Shown here: positions 1 to 8,524 of the stretch, one piece after another
Position numbering within the stretch: position 1 is the first letter of the stretch
Layout of the letters: each line of letters opens with the position of its first letter
Source of the DNA: Thermoproteus sp. CP80
GTDB taxonomy: Archaea; Thermoproteota; Thermoprotei; Thermoproteales; Thermoproteaceae
NCBI RefSeq assembly: GCF_002077075.2
Contig: NZ_LCWM02000003.1
Coordinates: 30,762 to 71,177 of the forward strand
Direction: 5' to 3'
Length of the DNA: 40,416 nt
Made by a program: the position numbers and the translations under genes
The notes under the pieces: generated by a model
Databases searched by the model: none
What the model saw: only the letters and a program-made list of their open reading frames with translations
What the model was told of the DNA's origin: nothing

Positions 1-23
1 AAAGGTGGCATGGAGGTGGGGCC

Positions 24-638
24 ATGTCCGAGGAGTACGGCATCGGCGCTACGGCTGTCGGCATAAAGGCTAAGGACGGCGTCGTCCTCGCGGCGGAGAA
101 GCGGATAACCTATGGGTTCTACTCTCTGAGCTCGTCCGGCAAGAAGGTGTATGTGGTCAACGACAGGCTGGCGCTGGCCTCCGCAGGCGTCATCGCCGAC
201 ATGCAGACCATATCGAAGATATTGAGGGTCAACTCCAAGATGTACGAGCTGGAGTCCAGGAGGAAGCCCAGCGTAGCGGCTATGGCCAAGCTCCTCTCGG
301 TGATCATGTTCAACAGGAGGATCATGCCGTTTATCGCCGAGGTGCTGGTGGGGGGCTACGACGAGGAGGGTCCCCACATCTTCGTCTTGGACCCGGTGGG
401 CAGTCTGATCGAGGACGACTACGCCGCGTTGGGGACCGGGGCCAAGATGGCCATAAGCATCCTCGACGCGAACTACAGCAAGGATATCGACGTGCAGGGA
501 GCCAGGAAGCTGGCCGTAAACGCCATAAGGGCGGCGCTCGAGAGGGACCCCGTCTCCGGCGGCGGGATAGATCTGGCCGTGGTTACCGCCAGCGGCGTCG
601 CTGAGGAGGAGGTCAAGGTCTCCACCACGATGGTCTAA
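24..638 (+). CDS. psmB: Proteasome beta subunit, probably non-catalytic
   Basis: A beta-type subunit of the archaeal 20S proteasome core, 204 aa, the usual family length. The fold is clear from the N-terminal [20 protein letters not shown] block, the GKK around residues 39-41 (Lys33 equivalent at 41) and the YAALGTGA and [10 protein letters not shown] blocks. Aligned with Thermoplasma beta (G followed by TTTVG), the residue that should be catalytic Thr1 is Ala9. There is only an 8-residue leader, so self-processing is not expected. Crenarchaea usually carry two beta subunits, and the Sulfolobus beta-1 N-terminus (ATAIG) looks the same, so this is probably the structural partner of a catalytic beta subunit encoded elsewhere. 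A GGAGGTG ribosome-binding site at about 11-17 supports the ATG at 24 and suggests a preceding gene in the same transcript. The stop overlaps the convergent endonuclease V stop. Confidence 0.93.
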   Translation: MSEEYGIGATAVGIKAKDGVVLAAEKRITYGFYSLSSSGKKVYVVNDRLALASAGVIADMQTISKILRVNSKMYELESRRKPSVAAMAKLLSVIMFNRRIMPFIAEVLVGGYDEEGPHIFVLDPVGSLIEDDYAALGTGAKMAISILDANYSKDIDVQGARKLAVNAIRAALERDPVSGGGIDLAVVTASGVAEEEVKVSTTMV

Positions 639-1300
639 CAACCGGCCTCGCCCCACTTGTCGAAGGAGGCCGCCGCGACGCTTCTCTTAAGCTCGTTGGC
701 CTTGTTGTGGGCCAGCTGTATCGGCAGAGGCATGCCGCCGTCGGCGCACAGCGTCCTCACGGCTCTGACCGCGTCGTCCAAGGTCACCCTATTGCCTATG
801 GATACGTACAGAGGCCTCCGGCACTTCACCACGGCGCCTATCACCTTCCCGTTGCGCGGATCCACCAGCCTATCGCCGACGATCTCTCCGAACAGCCTGG
901 ATTTGGCGACGCCTATGGTCGGCGCCCCGAGGACGACCCCCAGATGGGCCGCTATGCCCAGCCCGTACGGGTGGGCGACCCCCTGTCCGTCCACCATGAT
1001 TAGGTCGTAGCGGACAGTCAGCCTCCTCAAGGCTCTAACCATCGGCATGAGCTCTCTGAAGGATAGAAGCGTCGGCACGTAGGGGAAGATGACCATATTG
1101 GCCGAACAGCTGTAGCCCACCGCCCTGCCCTCGCGGACCGAATAGGCGACGGCGGCCGAGATGCCCACATCTCCTCTATACGCGACGTCGAGCCCCACCA
1201 CCACGTCGAAATCGCCCAGGGGCTCCTCGGCGACTTTCGCGGCCAGCCTGCTCTGTACCCTCCTCGCTAGATCTATTCTAAATCCTTCTGGAACTCTCAC
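635..1300 (-). CDS. nfi: Endonuclease V (deoxyinosine 3' endonuclease)
   Basis: A DNA repair nuclease that cleaves the second phosphodiester bond 3' of deoxyinosine, which forms by adenine deamination at high temperature. The 221-aa protein carries the family motifs in order: GLDVAY (first metal-binding Asp), [11 protein letters not shown] (Tyr of the strand wedge and metal-binding Glu), [18 protein letters not shown] (catalytic Asp) and GVAKSRLFG (catalytic Lys). The C-terminal [12 protein letters not shown] is also typical. It lies 3' of the DUF357-nucleotidyltransferase gene and overlaps it by 23 bases, so the two are probably co-transcribed. Its stop overlaps that of the convergent proteasome gene. 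Confidence 0.93.
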   Translation of the reverse strand: MRVPEGFRIDLARRVQSRLAAKVAEEPLGDFDVVVGLDVAYRGDVGISAAVAYSVREGRAVGYSCSANMVIFPYVPTLLSFRELMPMVRALRRLTVRYDLIMVDGQGVAHPYGLGIAAHLGVVLGAPTIGVAKSRLFGEIVGDRLVDPRNGKVIGAVVKCRRPLYVSIGNRVTLDDAVRAVRTLCADGGMPLPIQLAHNKANELKRSVAAASFDKWGEAGC

Positions 1301-1967
1301 AGAAGGTCTCCAGTATTTTATTTATAATCTTCGTGGTGGAACATAGATCGCAATCGTAGGGATTGGCGCGCAGTATCTGGGCCTCTACGCCTCTGCGCCT
1401 GAGCTTCTCGGCGAGGGGTCTCTCGTCGAAGGGCTGGTTGGCCCCCAGCAGGACCACGTCCGGCTTCTCCTCCTCAACCACCCTCAGCATGTCGTCCTCG
1501 TAGCCTATCCTCGCCTTATGTACGTAATATATGCTCGATACGACTCTGGCCCTGTTCTCGGCCGGTATAGCTATACTACGGCCTTTTATCTTAGCCGCAT
1601 TTACGTCCCGGGAAACTACGGCGACCACGCGGCCTAGGCGCCAGGCCTGCTCCATATAGCTTATATGGCCTGGGTGCAAAAGCTCGAAGGTCCCCGCTAT
1701 GAGGACCTTCTTGTAGTTCTTCTCGATCTCGCTCGGCCTGCTCCACGCGAATTCGGCGTAGCCCAAGAGCCTCAAGGCGTCCAGCAGACCCTCGGCGTAC
1801 GACGCGGCGGCTATCGACGTAATCACGTCGCCTCTGGAGAGGTAGTGTTTGGAGTCCCTCAGGTACGCCTCGGCCAGCTCGGCCACCTCTCTGGCTCTGC
1901 TGTCGGCGAGCTTCAAGGTCTCCAGAGCCCGCTCTAGGTTCTTCACGTAGATCTCGGCCCGCTCCAC
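1278..1967 (-). CDS. DUF357 domain fused to a RibL-like nucleotidyltransferase
   Basis: A two-domain protein of 229 aa. Residues 1-75 are helical and match the archaeal DUF357 pattern (HYLSRGDVITSIAAASYAEG). Residues 86-225 are a cytidylyltransferase-like domain with GTFELLHPGH at 92-101, the nucleotide-binding GTF and HxGH signature of the family that holds archaeal FAD synthetase (RibL) and phosphopantetheine or glycerol-3-phosphate nucleotidyltransferases. The ISTTK equivalent appears as CSTTKIINKIL near the C-terminus. The substrate cannot be fixed from sequence; FMN adenylylation or phosphopantetheine adenylylation are the main options. The GTG start at 1967 is supported by a TATA box centred about 23 bases upstream. 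It is divergent from the small gene at 2035 and overlaps endonuclease V. Confidence 0.8.
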   Translation of the reverse strand: MERAEIYVKNLERALETLKLADSRAREVAELAEAYLRDSKHYLSRGDVITSIAAASYAEGLLDALRLLGYAEFAWSRPSEIEKNYKKVLIAGTFELLHPGHISYMEQAWRLGRVVAVVSRDVNAAKIKGRSIAIPAENRARVVSSIYYVHKARIGYEDDMLRVVEEEKPDVVLLGANQPFDERPLAEKLRRRGVEAQILRANPYDCDLCSTTKIINKILETFCESSRRI

Positions 1968-1986
1968 GAGGCGGAGGCTCTGACGT

Positions 1987-2014
1987 ATTATAAGCCTTTA
2001 GTCATCTTTAAATA
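1987..2014. promoter_or_regulatory. Two TATA boxes of a divergent promoter region
   Basis: The minus-strand box CTTATAAT (1987-1994) lies about 23 bases upstream of the GTG at 1967. The plus-strand box TTTAAATA (2007-2014) lies about 24 bases upstream of the ATG at 2035. Both distances fit leaderless transcription, so each start codon is probably at or next to the transcription start. Confidence 0.6.
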
Positions 2015-2034
2015 TAGCGGGAGTAGCTCGCTCG

Positions 2035-2229
2035 ATGGCGGAGGAACTCCAGGAGGCGGCTAGGTCCATAGTTGTCGGCTTGAGGCAGGCGGAGGAGCTG
2101 GCTAGACAGGGCAAGAGGGAGGAGGCCGAGAAGCTATACAGAGAGCTGAAGAAACAGGCGCTTGAGAAGAGGCTCTATAGGGGCTTCGCCGGACTTTTCA
2201 GAAGGGTCGAGAGGCTCATACGGGGCTAG
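2035..2229 (+). CDS. Small charged helical protein
   Basis: A 64-aa protein that is almost entirely predicted helix, rich in Glu, Arg, Lys and Ala, with a heptad- or TPR-like pattern (ARQGKREEAEKLYRELKKQALEKR). It has its own TATA box 24 bases upstream and codon use like its neighbours, which argues for a real gene. Its last 14 bases overlap the 3' end of the convergent UPF0179 gene. I do not recognise the family. It may be a small nucleic-acid- or protein-binding helical hairpin; no function is assigned. Confidence 0.6.
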   Translation: MAEELQEAARSIVVGLRQAEELARQGKREEAEKLYRELKKQALEKRLYRGFAGLFRRVERLIRG

Positions 2230-2641
2230 CCTCGACGACGAAGAACTCGCGCCCGTTGCATACGGTTTTGCCCAACACCTTTTCCACCAGTATCTTCTCG
2301 CCGGGGCTCAGCGTGTCCTCGCCGGGGCAGTCCCTACACCCTCTGCACTCGCCCTCGTAGGTGACTACGACGCCTTCAAGCGCCTTTTTCCTGGGCAGTG
2401 GAAGCCTCAGGGGGACCTCCTCCACGACTACCGGCGTCATCTCGCCGCCTGTGATCTTACACCTCTGGCCTAACGACGGGCGTACCTCAGCCACCACATA
2501 GGTCCTGCCCGGCTTGAGCCTCCCCATACAGACTTGGTACAGCCTGCAGCTGGAGCACTCGTCGGGTATTCTGACAACCCTAAACCTATGGCCAACCTCG
2601 GCCTGTTCCCTAGACACCAGGGTCACTATGGCCCTCCCCAC
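2216..2641 (-). CDS. UPF0179 family cysteine-rich protein
   Basis: A 141-aa member of the archaeal UPF0179 family, function unknown. It begins with the family block AIVTLVSREQAEVGHRFRVV and has two cysteine clusters, CSSCRLYQVCMG and CRGCRDCPGED, plus single Cys residues at RCKITGG and TVCNGREFF. These probably bind zinc or an iron-sulfur cluster. The frame stays open to an ATG at 2746, but I prefer the GTG at 2641: homologs begin close to the ITLVG-like strand, and an ATATTTTAT element lies about 27 bases upstream of that GTG. This start also removes the overlap with the divergent kinase gene. Confidence 0.8.
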   Translation of the reverse strand: MGRAIVTLVSREQAEVGHRFRVVRIPDECSSCRLYQVCMGRLKPGRTYVVAEVRPSLGQRCKITGGEMTPVVVEEVPLRLPLPRKKALEGVVVTYEGECRGCRDCPGEDTLSPGEKILVEKVLGKTVCNGREFFVVEASPV

Positions 2642-2738
2642 AGTTGCTGAGCGCGGAGTGGCGATAAAATATTTATGCCCAACAGCGCCGCGGGAGAGCG
2701 GCGGCATTGCAATAATTTTTATTCCGGTATATTTTTCG

Positions 2739-3674
2739 GTGTCCATTAGGTCTCTGGTGGAGGCCTACAACGCCCTGGATAGGCTCGACCTGAGGGTCCT
2801 CAGACTCCTCGAGGCGGCGCACGTCAGGCGTGAGTACATACCGTACGGATTGGTCGTGCGGTGGGCCGGAAGGGACGAGGGGGCCGTCGGCAGATCTCTC
2901 TCCAAGCTGAATAGGCTCGGGCTGATACAGAGGATCAAGGGCCCCTACGAGGGCTTCCGGCTGACGTTTAACGCATACGACGTGCTGGCCCTACACACCT
3001 TAAGGAAATCGGGGAAGCTTGTCAGCATATCCCCGACGCCCATAGGCGTAGGCAAGGAGTCGGTGGTCTATTCTGGGGAAATCCCCAGCGGCGTTAAGGC
3101 GGCCGTCAAGTTCCACAGGACCGGCACTTCCTCGTTTATCAGAGCCAGGAAGGCGCGCGCCTTCCTGGCCAGGAGAAGGCATTTGACTAAGCTCTACGAA
3201 GCCAGGCTTTCAGCCCATGCGGAGTTCGCGGCGCTGAGCGCCGTGTTCGACGGAGGCGGCCTCGTGCCCGAGCCCATAGCGGTCAACAGACACGTGGTGG
3301 TGATGAGATACATCGAGGGGGTAGATGCGCGCAGGATCAGGCCGGAGGACGCCCTGCCCACCGCTAGAGACGTCGTCGAGACCGTGGAGGTCGCGCTGGA
3401 GAACGGCATAATACACGGCGACCTATCGCCGTACAATATACTGGTGGGCGATAGGGCGTACGTCATAGATTGGCCCCAGTGGATCCCCGCGTCTAGCCCC
3501 AATTCTGTCGAGGCCCTGTCGAGGGATATAGCGCGCCTGGAGGAGCTCTTTTCTGGATTCAATATATCTATAGATAAAAATAGATTAATTAATATTATAG
3601 TAAACAACAAATATAAACAAATAGATTTTAGTAATGTATATGAGAGAGTGTTGAGATCATTTATAAAGACATGA
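2739..3674 (+). CDS. rio2: Rio2-type serine protein kinase
   Basis: An atypical kinase/ATPase that in eukaryotes acts in late 40S maturation and is conserved in archaea. The 311-aa protein has an N-terminal winged helix (about 1-85, including GLVVRWAGRDEGAVGRSLSKL) that marks Rio2 rather than Rio1. The RIO kinase domain has nucleotide loop GVGKESVVY (103-111), Lys124 in AAVKFHR, the catalytic loop HGDLSPYN (226-233) and the metal-binding Asp244 in IDWPQ. The open frame extends upstream to 2514, but homologs start next to the winged helix, so the GTG at 2739 is chosen (GTG 2757 is an alternative). The last 40 codons are strikingly AT-rich. The gene overlaps the DUF460 gene by four bases (ATGA), implying coupled translation. 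Confidence 0.9.
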   Translation: MSIRSLVEAYNALDRLDLRVLRLLEAAHVRREYIPYGLVVRWAGRDEGAVGRSLSKLNRLGLIQRIKGPYEGFRLTFNAYDVLALHTLRKSGKLVSISPTPIGVGKESVVYSGEIPSGVKAAVKFHRTGTSSFIRARKARAFLARRRHLTKLYEARLSAHAEFAALSAVFDGGGLVPEPIAVNRHVVVMRYIEGVDARRIRPEDALPTARDVVETVEVALENGIIHGDLSPYNILVGDRAYVIDWPQWIPASSPNSVEALSRDIARLEELFSGFNISIDKNRLINIIVNNKYKQIDFSNVYERVLRSFIKT

Positions 3675-5431
3675 GGATATTGGGCCTAGATATAAGCGGC
3701 AGGGATAAATTCGCCTATACCGTAGTGGAGGCCGGCTCGGCGCTGGAGCAAGGCACCGCGTCGGCGGCCGATCTGCTGAAGGTCATCAAGAAGTACAGGC
3801 CCGGGATCCTCGCCGTGGACAGCATCTCGGAGCTGATGGAGCACGGGAGGATCGTCGTCAAGGCGTTGGGCAGACTGCCCTTCAACGTGGAGGTCGTCGA
3901 GGTGACGCGTGGCGAGGACAACGTGAGCCTGCCCATGGAGGCGTTGGTGGAGAAACACTTCAAGGTCGTCCGGGGCCGGCTGGACCCTCTAGAGACGTCT
4001 TTCTTCGCGGCGTTGCTGGCCGAGAGGGGACTCGGGGCCAAGATCAAGCTGTACGAGGAGGAGACAGTAGTATTGATAAAGCGCGTCTCCTCCACAAGCC
4101 CCGGCGGGATGAGCCGCAATAGGTATATGCGGAACGTTAAACACAGGATAAGGGATCTGGCCGACCGCATATCTAGACGGCTCAACGAGGTCGGGCTCGA
4201 CTACGACCTCTTCTTCAAGGAGGAGTCGGGCGACATAACCTCGGCGAAATTCGTGGTCTACGCCAGGAGGGATCTGGTCAGGAGGTACGTCAAGCCCCTT
4301 AAGAGCTCCGACGTGGTGATAAGGGTTTTCTCCGAGCCTGTGAAGTCCTACGGATCGGAGCAGGGAGGCCGGTATCTGATAGTGGGGGTCGATCCCGGGG
4401 TGGTTACCGGAATCGCCATAATGGACCTGGAGGGCAAGGTGCTACATACAGAGGCCAGGAGGAATCTGCCCAGAGGGGAGTCGCTCAGGAGGATCTACCA
4501 GTGGGGCGTGCCGGTCGTAATAGCCACAGACGTGTCGGACGTCCCTGAATACGTCAAGAAGCTGGCCGCCATGAGCGGCGCGGTTCTATACAAACCCGAC
4601 AGGGATCTGTCGGTCGGCGAGAAGAGCTCGATCGTGGAGAAGATAGGATACCCCGTGGGGACCAGCCACGAGAGGGACGCCCTGGCGGCTGCCTACAAGG
4701 CCTTCGCCGAGTATAGGACCAAGTTCGAGAAACTCGAGAGGGATTTCGGAGCTGTGCTGACCAGGCGGCAGCTGGCCGAGGCCAAGGCGCTCGTGGCTAA
4801 GGGCAAGTCGATAGCGCAGGCCGCCGCCGAGGTCCTTAAGGGCGATAGAGAAGCGGGTTATACAAAAGTAATATATATACCTATAGAAAAATCCTGTAAA
4901 AATATAGATGAATATAATAAAATTATGATAAATGCTCTAGAATATGAAAAAAGACAACTTGAAAAAGAACTAGAGGAACTTAGATCCAGAGTCTCCTCGC
5001 TGTCCCGCGCCCTCAGCGACTCCCTGTGGAGGGACGCGAAATATAGGGAGCTGCAGAGACGCGTCGAGGACCTCTCCAGCTCGTTGAAGGCCTGCATGGA
5101 GGAGAAGGAGAAATTCGCGGAGGAGCTCATGGAAATCGTCTTGGGTCTACTGTCGGGCAGATACAGGCTGTATAGAGAGGACGAGGTGGCCGAATGCAGG
5201 AAGACCGGCGGCGCCCTGTGTAGCGACATCTCGACGGTCGAGGAGGCTGTGAGCAACGGCGTGTCCGGCGTGCCCGTAGGCCTTGTCACTAGATATAAAT
5301 CTAAAGGTTACTACATAATTGACGAATCCAAGAGGCGAGAGATAGCCGAAGCGATAAGGAAGGCCTTAGCTGAGAAAAGGTTTGATCTCAAGAAACTGCT
5401 TGACGAATATAGAAGGCGTCTGCCGGGCTAG
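3671..5431 (+). CDS. DUF460 protein, RNase H-like (RuvC-type) nuclease fold
   Basis: A 586-aa archaeal protein of the DUF460 family, predicted to contain RNase H/Holliday-junction-resolvase-type folds. Two candidate strands carrying acidic residues are visible: LGLDISGRDKFAY at the N-terminus and IVGVDPGVVTGIAIMD in the middle (about 235-250). The middle one closely resembles the YqgF/RuvC DxGxxxxG motif. The ERDALAAAYKAF segment (about 335-346) supplies a likely C-terminal acidic residue. A coiled coil follows (about 415-490: KRQLEKELEELRSRVSSL), then a C-terminal region with [11 protein letters not shown]. It is translationally coupled to Rio2, suggesting an RNA- or ribosome-related role, which is inference. 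The segment 4857-4980 is unusually AT-rich compared with the rest of the gene. Confidence 0.85.
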   Translation: MRILGLDISGRDKFAYTVVEAGSALEQGTASAADLLKVIKKYRPGILAVDSISELMEHGRIVVKALGRLPFNVEVVEVTRGEDNVSLPMEALVEKHFKVVRGRLDPLETSFFAALLAERGLGAKIKLYEEETVVLIKRVSSTSPGGMSRNRYMRNVKHRIRDLADRISRRLNEVGLDYDLFFKEESGDITSAKFVVYARRDLVRRYVKPLKSSDVVIRVFSEPVKSYGSEQGGRYLIVGVDPGVVTGIAIMDLEGKVLHTEARRNLPRGESLRRIYQWGVPVVIATDVSDVPEYVKKLAAMSGAVLYKPDRDLSVGEKSSIVEKIGYPVGTSHERDALAAAYKAFAEYRTKFEKLERDFGAVLTRRQLAEAKALVAKGKSIAQAAAEVLKGDREAGYTKVIYIPIEKSCKNIDEYNKIMINALEYEKRQLEKELEELRSRVSSLSRALSDSLWRDAKYRELQRRVEDLSSSLKACMEEKEKFAEELMEIVLGLLSGRYRLYREDEVAECRKTGGALCSDISTVEEAVSNGVSGVPVGLVTRYKSKGYYIIDESKRREIAEAIRKALAEKRFDLKKLLDEYRRRLPG

Positions 5432-6639
5432 AACAGCCTGACCTTACCCTCAAGCACCAGTTGCGTTATCGCGGTCACGCGGCTCAGCTCCTCGGCCGCT
5501 ATGGCCTCAGCCTCCCTCTTCAGCTCGCCTGTCAGCTCGCCGCCGTCTGTGATAATCTCGACGTTGAGTATTCTCGGCTCGGTTATGGGCTTCCCTATCT
5601 GGCTAACCACCTCGACTGAGACCTCCCTCACTCCCTTCACCTCGGCATAGATCCTGTCGGCTATCCTCTGGGCCAGCACGTTGTATATCTTGCCCACGTG
5701 GGATACCGGGTTTTTGCCGGCGGAGGCCTCCATCGACATGACCCTCATGGGAGTTATGAGGCCGTTGGCCCGGTTGCCCCTCCCGGTCATGCCGTCGTCG
5801 CCGTGCTCCGCGCTTGTGCCCGTCACGGTTAGATAGAATATGTTGTATTCGGGCTTGTCCGCCGTATTTACGTCCACAGATACGTTGTATCCAGGCGCTA
5901 TTTTCGCCGCGAGGTCCTCAACGCGCCTCTTGACCTCCTCCTTGACCGATATATAGTGGTCTTTATCCTTGACCAGCTGGCTGATCATGGCGGCCGCTAT
6001 GGTGAGCTTGATGTCTCGGCCGATCCTTACGCCCATGACCTTGACGTCTTCGCCGACCTCGGGCAGCCTCGACTTCAGCTCTACCGAGTTCAGAGTGCGC
6101 TCGACCCTATACACGAGGTTCTCCAGTGGGGATAGAGGGGCGTAGCCCACGCCGATAGATGTATCGTTGGCAAGAGGTATCGACTTGGCCCCTAGGTCGT
6201 AGACTCCGGTGAGGTCAGCTGAGCCCTGCCCGATCCTGTAGTCCACTATCACATGTCTGTCGGGGTCCAGATATCTGAAGTTCTCCCTAATCCACTTCCT
6301 GGCGGCTTCAAGCACCAGAGGCCCGATAGGTACCCGCTCGACCCCGTTGCCACGCCTCACCTCCACCGTGGCCCGCCCCGAGACGAGTATATATATCGGC
6401 TGGATCACGTCGCCGCCTCCAAACTCAGGCCTCGCCTGGCCTCCGACCACCAACGTCTTGTCCACGTTGTGGTGGAGAATCACGCCGTATTTCTGAAGGT
6501 AGTATCTAGATAGGTAGAGGCTGACGTATTCCGAGATGCCGTCGGCGATATAGTCAGGATGTCCCTGGCCCTTCCGCTCCACGATCTCGATGTCCTGCTC
6601 CTCTACGGGCGCCCTGTTGGCCCTCGTTACGGTGATCAT
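5428..6639 (-). CDS. mat: Archaeal S-adenosylmethionine synthetase
   Basis: Makes S-adenosylmethionine from methionine and ATP. The product of 403 aa is of the divergent archaeal type, recognised by [17 protein letters not shown] (GHPD at 26-29), [38 protein letters not shown] and [11 protein letters not shown]. The frame is open to 6765, but the ATG at 6639 overlaps the LSm stop by four bases and gives the family N-terminus ([11 protein letters not shown]). It is the last gene of a unit that starts at LSm, and ends with a four-base convergent overlap with the DUF460 gene. SAM is the co-substrate of the three radical SAM enzymes and the methyltransferase in this window. Confidence 0.95.
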   Translation of the reverse strand: MITVTRANRAPVEEQDIEIVERKGQGHPDYIADGISEYVSLYLSRYYLQKYGVILHHNVDKTLVVGGQARPEFGGGDVIQPIYILVSGRATVEVRRGNGVERVPIGPLVLEAARKWIRENFRYLDPDRHVIVDYRIGQGSADLTGVYDLGAKSIPLANDTSIGVGYAPLSPLENLVYRVERTLNSVELKSRLPEVGEDVKVMGVRIGRDIKLTIAAAMISQLVKDKDHYISVKEEVKRRVEDLAAKIAPGYNVSVDVNTADKPEYNIFYLTVTGTSAEHGDDGMTGRGNRANGLITPMRVMSMEASAGKNPVSHVGKIYNVLAQRIADRIYAEVKGVREVSVEVVSQIGKPITEPRILNVEIITDGGELTGELKREAEAIAAEELSRVTAITQLVLEGKVRLF

Positions 6640-6896
6640 GCCGCCGCCTCCTCGCTGGAGATATAAATTACCTGGCTCCCCCTTATGAGTATCCTGCCGT
6701 ATTTCATCTTGGCGGCGCCGGCCTTGTCGAGCTCCTCGGCGTCGTCCAGGACCAAGTTCATACACGAGTCGTATATGCTCAAGACACCTCGAACGACCAC
6801 ATCGCCTTTAAGCCTGGCGACGACCACCTTATTCACCATTTTGGAGAGCACCTTCAGCGGCGAGGGCAGTTTCAATTGCTGGCCTTTGTTCGACAT
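6636..6896 (-). CDS. Sm-like RNA-binding protein (LSm/SmAP)
   Basis: An 86-aa Lsm-fold protein that forms ring oligomers binding U-rich RNA. Sm1 is visible as KMVNKVVVARLKGDVVVRGVLSIYDSCMNLVLDDAEE and Sm2 as YGRILIRGSQVIYIS. The ATG at 6896 is chosen over upstream in-frame starts because it lies 25 bases from a TTAATAAAA box (6917-6925) and gives the normal family length. It is coupled to S-adenosylmethionine synthetase by an ATGA overlap. It follows rpoN but has its own promoter. Confidence 0.93.
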   Translation of the reverse strand: MSNKGQQLKLPSPLKVLSKMVNKVVVARLKGDVVVRGVLSIYDSCMNLVLDDAEELDKAGAAKMKYGRILIRGSQVIYISSEEAAA

Positions 6897-6916
6897 TGCC
6901 CAGCACCTCAAGCCCG

Positions 6917-6925
6917 TTAATAAAA
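6917..6925 (-). promoter_or_regulatory. TATA box of the LSm-SAM synthetase unit
   Basis: The minus-strand element TTTTATTAA is centred 25 bases upstream of the LSm ATG at 6896, the spacing expected for a leaderless mRNA. It decides the start of LSm and indicates that LSm and mat are transcribed separately from the rpoN run. Confidence 0.6.
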
Positions 6926-6940
6926 TTTTACGGAAGCCTC

Positions 6941-7138
6941 TCAGCGGGCCTCGAACTTGAGGACGTCGTCGATCCAATCCACGTGGGCCAACAGAGTCCT
7001 GCGGCAACAATACCTAGACACGCCCAGCTCGTCGAGCACTCTGCCGGGATCCTCGCCGGCCAGGACCCTTTGCCTAAAGGGCTCCCATAGATGCCCCAGA
7101 GGCCTCCCGCAGGTGAAGCAACGGACGGGGGCCATCAT
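6941..7138 (-). CDS. rpoN: RNA polymerase subunit N (Rpo10)
   Basis: The small zinc-binding subunit of archaeal RNA polymerase, 65 aa, equivalent to eukaryotic RPB10. The zinc site is formed by CFTCG near the N-terminus and the double cysteine of [16 protein letters not shown]. The segment [20 protein letters not shown] is typical. It sits 4 bases after the S9 stop, in the conserved order rpoD-L18e-L13-S9-rpoN. Two ATG codons start the frame; the first is used here. Confidence 0.96.
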   Translation of the reverse strand: MMAPVRCFTCGRPLGHLWEPFRQRVLAGEDPGRVLDELGVSRYCCRRTLLAHVDWIDDVLKFEAR

Positions 7139-7142
7139 GGCG

Positions 7143-7601
7143 TTAGCGGTATGCCTTTTGTCTCTTGGAGCGCGCGTGCTTAAGGCCGGGCTTCTTGGGC
7201 TCGGCCCTCCTGGGATCGCCCTTCAGCATGTACGGGTCGTACCTAATGTATAGATCCCTCAGCTTCTGGTCCTCGAAGTATTTCGCAAGGCCTCTCGCGA
7301 TCGCCATTCTGACCGCGACAGCCTGGCCCATATATCCGCCGCCATGTACGTCCACATCTATATCCACCTTGTTGGCCAGATCCCCTGCCAGCAACAACGG
7401 CTCGGCCATCTTCTGGCGCGCCATCTCGACGGGCCAGAGCTCCAAGGGGTATCCGTTCACCCTGACACGCCCCACGCCAGGCCTCACCACGGCTCTTGCC
7501 ACGGCTGTTTTCTTCCTCCCAACGGCGAGCACCACGCGCGGGGATTCCTGCGCCACATAGGCGCCGGGAGCCCTGGTTGCGGCTTCTGCGGCCTCTGTCA
7601 T
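7143..7601 (-). CDS. rps9: Small-subunit ribosomal protein S9 (uS9)
   Basis: A 152-aa uS9 protein. The core starts at [22 protein letters not shown], continues with [12 protein letters not shown] and the [22 protein letters not shown] block, and ends with the basic tail [12 protein letters not shown] that reaches the P-site tRNA. The first 20 residues are a lineage extension rich in Ala and Glu. It lies between L13 (5-base gap) and rpoN, in the usual archaeal order. Confidence 0.96.
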   Translation of the reverse strand: MTEAAEAATRAPGAYVAQESPRVVLAVGRKKTAVARAVVRPGVGRVRVNGYPLELWPVEMARQKMAEPLLLAGDLANKVDIDVDVHGGGYMGQAVAVRMAIARGLAKYFEDQKLRDLYIRYDPYMLKGDPRRAEPKKPGLKHARSKRQKAYR

Positions 7602-7606
7602 AGCCC

Positions 7607-8137
7607 CTATCTAGTCGAGGGTTTTAACTTTTCCGACAGCATCTGCGCCTCCCTCCATCTGCCCCAGGCCTTGGGGTCTATGAGCCTCCAGAGCTCCTCC
7701 AGCGTCACGGCCTTATATAGAGGCCTGGGCTTTATCAAGGCCTCAGGGACGTAGTAGAGCTCCCCCTTTAGGTCGGGGGGCATGGCCATGAATACCCTAA
7801 GCCTCTTCAATGCGAGCCTCCCCTCTTTCTGTTTATAGGGCAACATGTCGCGGACGACCCTCTTGAATATGCGGTCTGGCCTCCTGGGTATCTTGGGGCC
7901 TGCCTTCTCCGGATTGTAGTGGGTCCTCCACAGAGATATCTTCCTAGCGTACCAATTCACCACCATCTTTCTGCTACCTACTATAAAGGCTCTATCTATA
8001 TTGACAACTATGACGTTTATGTTTTTATTATCTCGGAGGATCTTGGCGATAGCAGAAGCCAACCTCCCCACCACATGGTTCGTCGCGTCGATCACGACGG
8101 TCCCCCTCTCTATCCGCTGAGGCAGAGGCTTGCTCAT
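7607..8137 (-). CDS. rpl13: Large-subunit ribosomal protein L13 (uL13)
   Basis: A 176-aa uL13 protein. Diagnostic parts are VVIDATNHVVGRLASAIAKIL near the N-terminus, VVNIDRAFIVGSRKMVVNWY, and IPRRPDRIFKRVVRDMLPYKQKEGRLALKRLRVFMAMP. The ATG overlaps the L18e stop by four bases, so translation is probably coupled. A short run around 8000-8040 coding for the NKNINVIVVN strand is visibly AT-rich. Confidence 0.96.
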   Translation of the reverse strand: MSKPLPQRIERGTVVIDATNHVVGRLASAIAKILRDNKNINVIVVNIDRAFIVGSRKMVVNWYARKISLWRTHYNPEKAGPKIPRRPDRIFKRVVRDMLPYKQKEGRLALKRLRVFMAMPPDLKGELYYVPEALIKPRPLYKAVTLEELWRLIDPKAWGRWREAQMLSEKLKPSTR

Positions 8138-8502
8138 ATCACTATCTTGACGTTGGTGCCCTTCGGGTTCTCCCTGACCAAAGCAGATATGGGCACTAGC
8201 CGTCCGCCGGATTCGAGCACGGCCTCGGCGGCCGTCCTGGAGGCGGCCAAGGCGGCCACGGTCACCTTCTTCTGTAGCCTGCCGCCGCCCAACAACTTCC
8301 CTGGCACCACAACCACATCGCCGTCGTTCACAAGCTTGTTCAACTTACCTACACCTACGGCCACTCTCCGTCTCCGCGGCGCAGATATCAAGTCGGCCAC
8401 GTAGGCCCAGATAGGCGCCTCGTTGGACTTAGCTGCCTTTCTGAGGAATCGAGCCAACATCCTCAGCCGTACGTTAGTAGGGCCTGTGGGATTAGGCGGC
8501 AC
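8134..8502 (-). CDS. rpl18e: Large-subunit ribosomal protein L18e (eL18)
   Basis: A 122-aa eL18 protein, found in archaea and eukaryotes only and homologous in fold to uL15. Recognised by TNVRLRMLARFLRKAAKSNEAPIW, RRRRVAVGVGKLNKLVNDGDVVVVPGKLLGGG and the C-terminal NPKGTNVKIVI. It starts with GTG at 8502, 22 bases after the rpoD stop, and overlaps L13 by four bases. Confidence 0.95.
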   Translation of the reverse strand: MPPNPTGPTNVRLRMLARFLRKAAKSNEAPIWAYVADLISAPRRRRVAVGVGKLNKLVNDGDVVVVPGKLLGGGRLQKKVTVAALAASRTAAEAVLESGGRLVPISALVRENPKGTNVKIVI

Positions 8503-8524
8503 GCCGCCTCTTCTCTGGCCGTAT

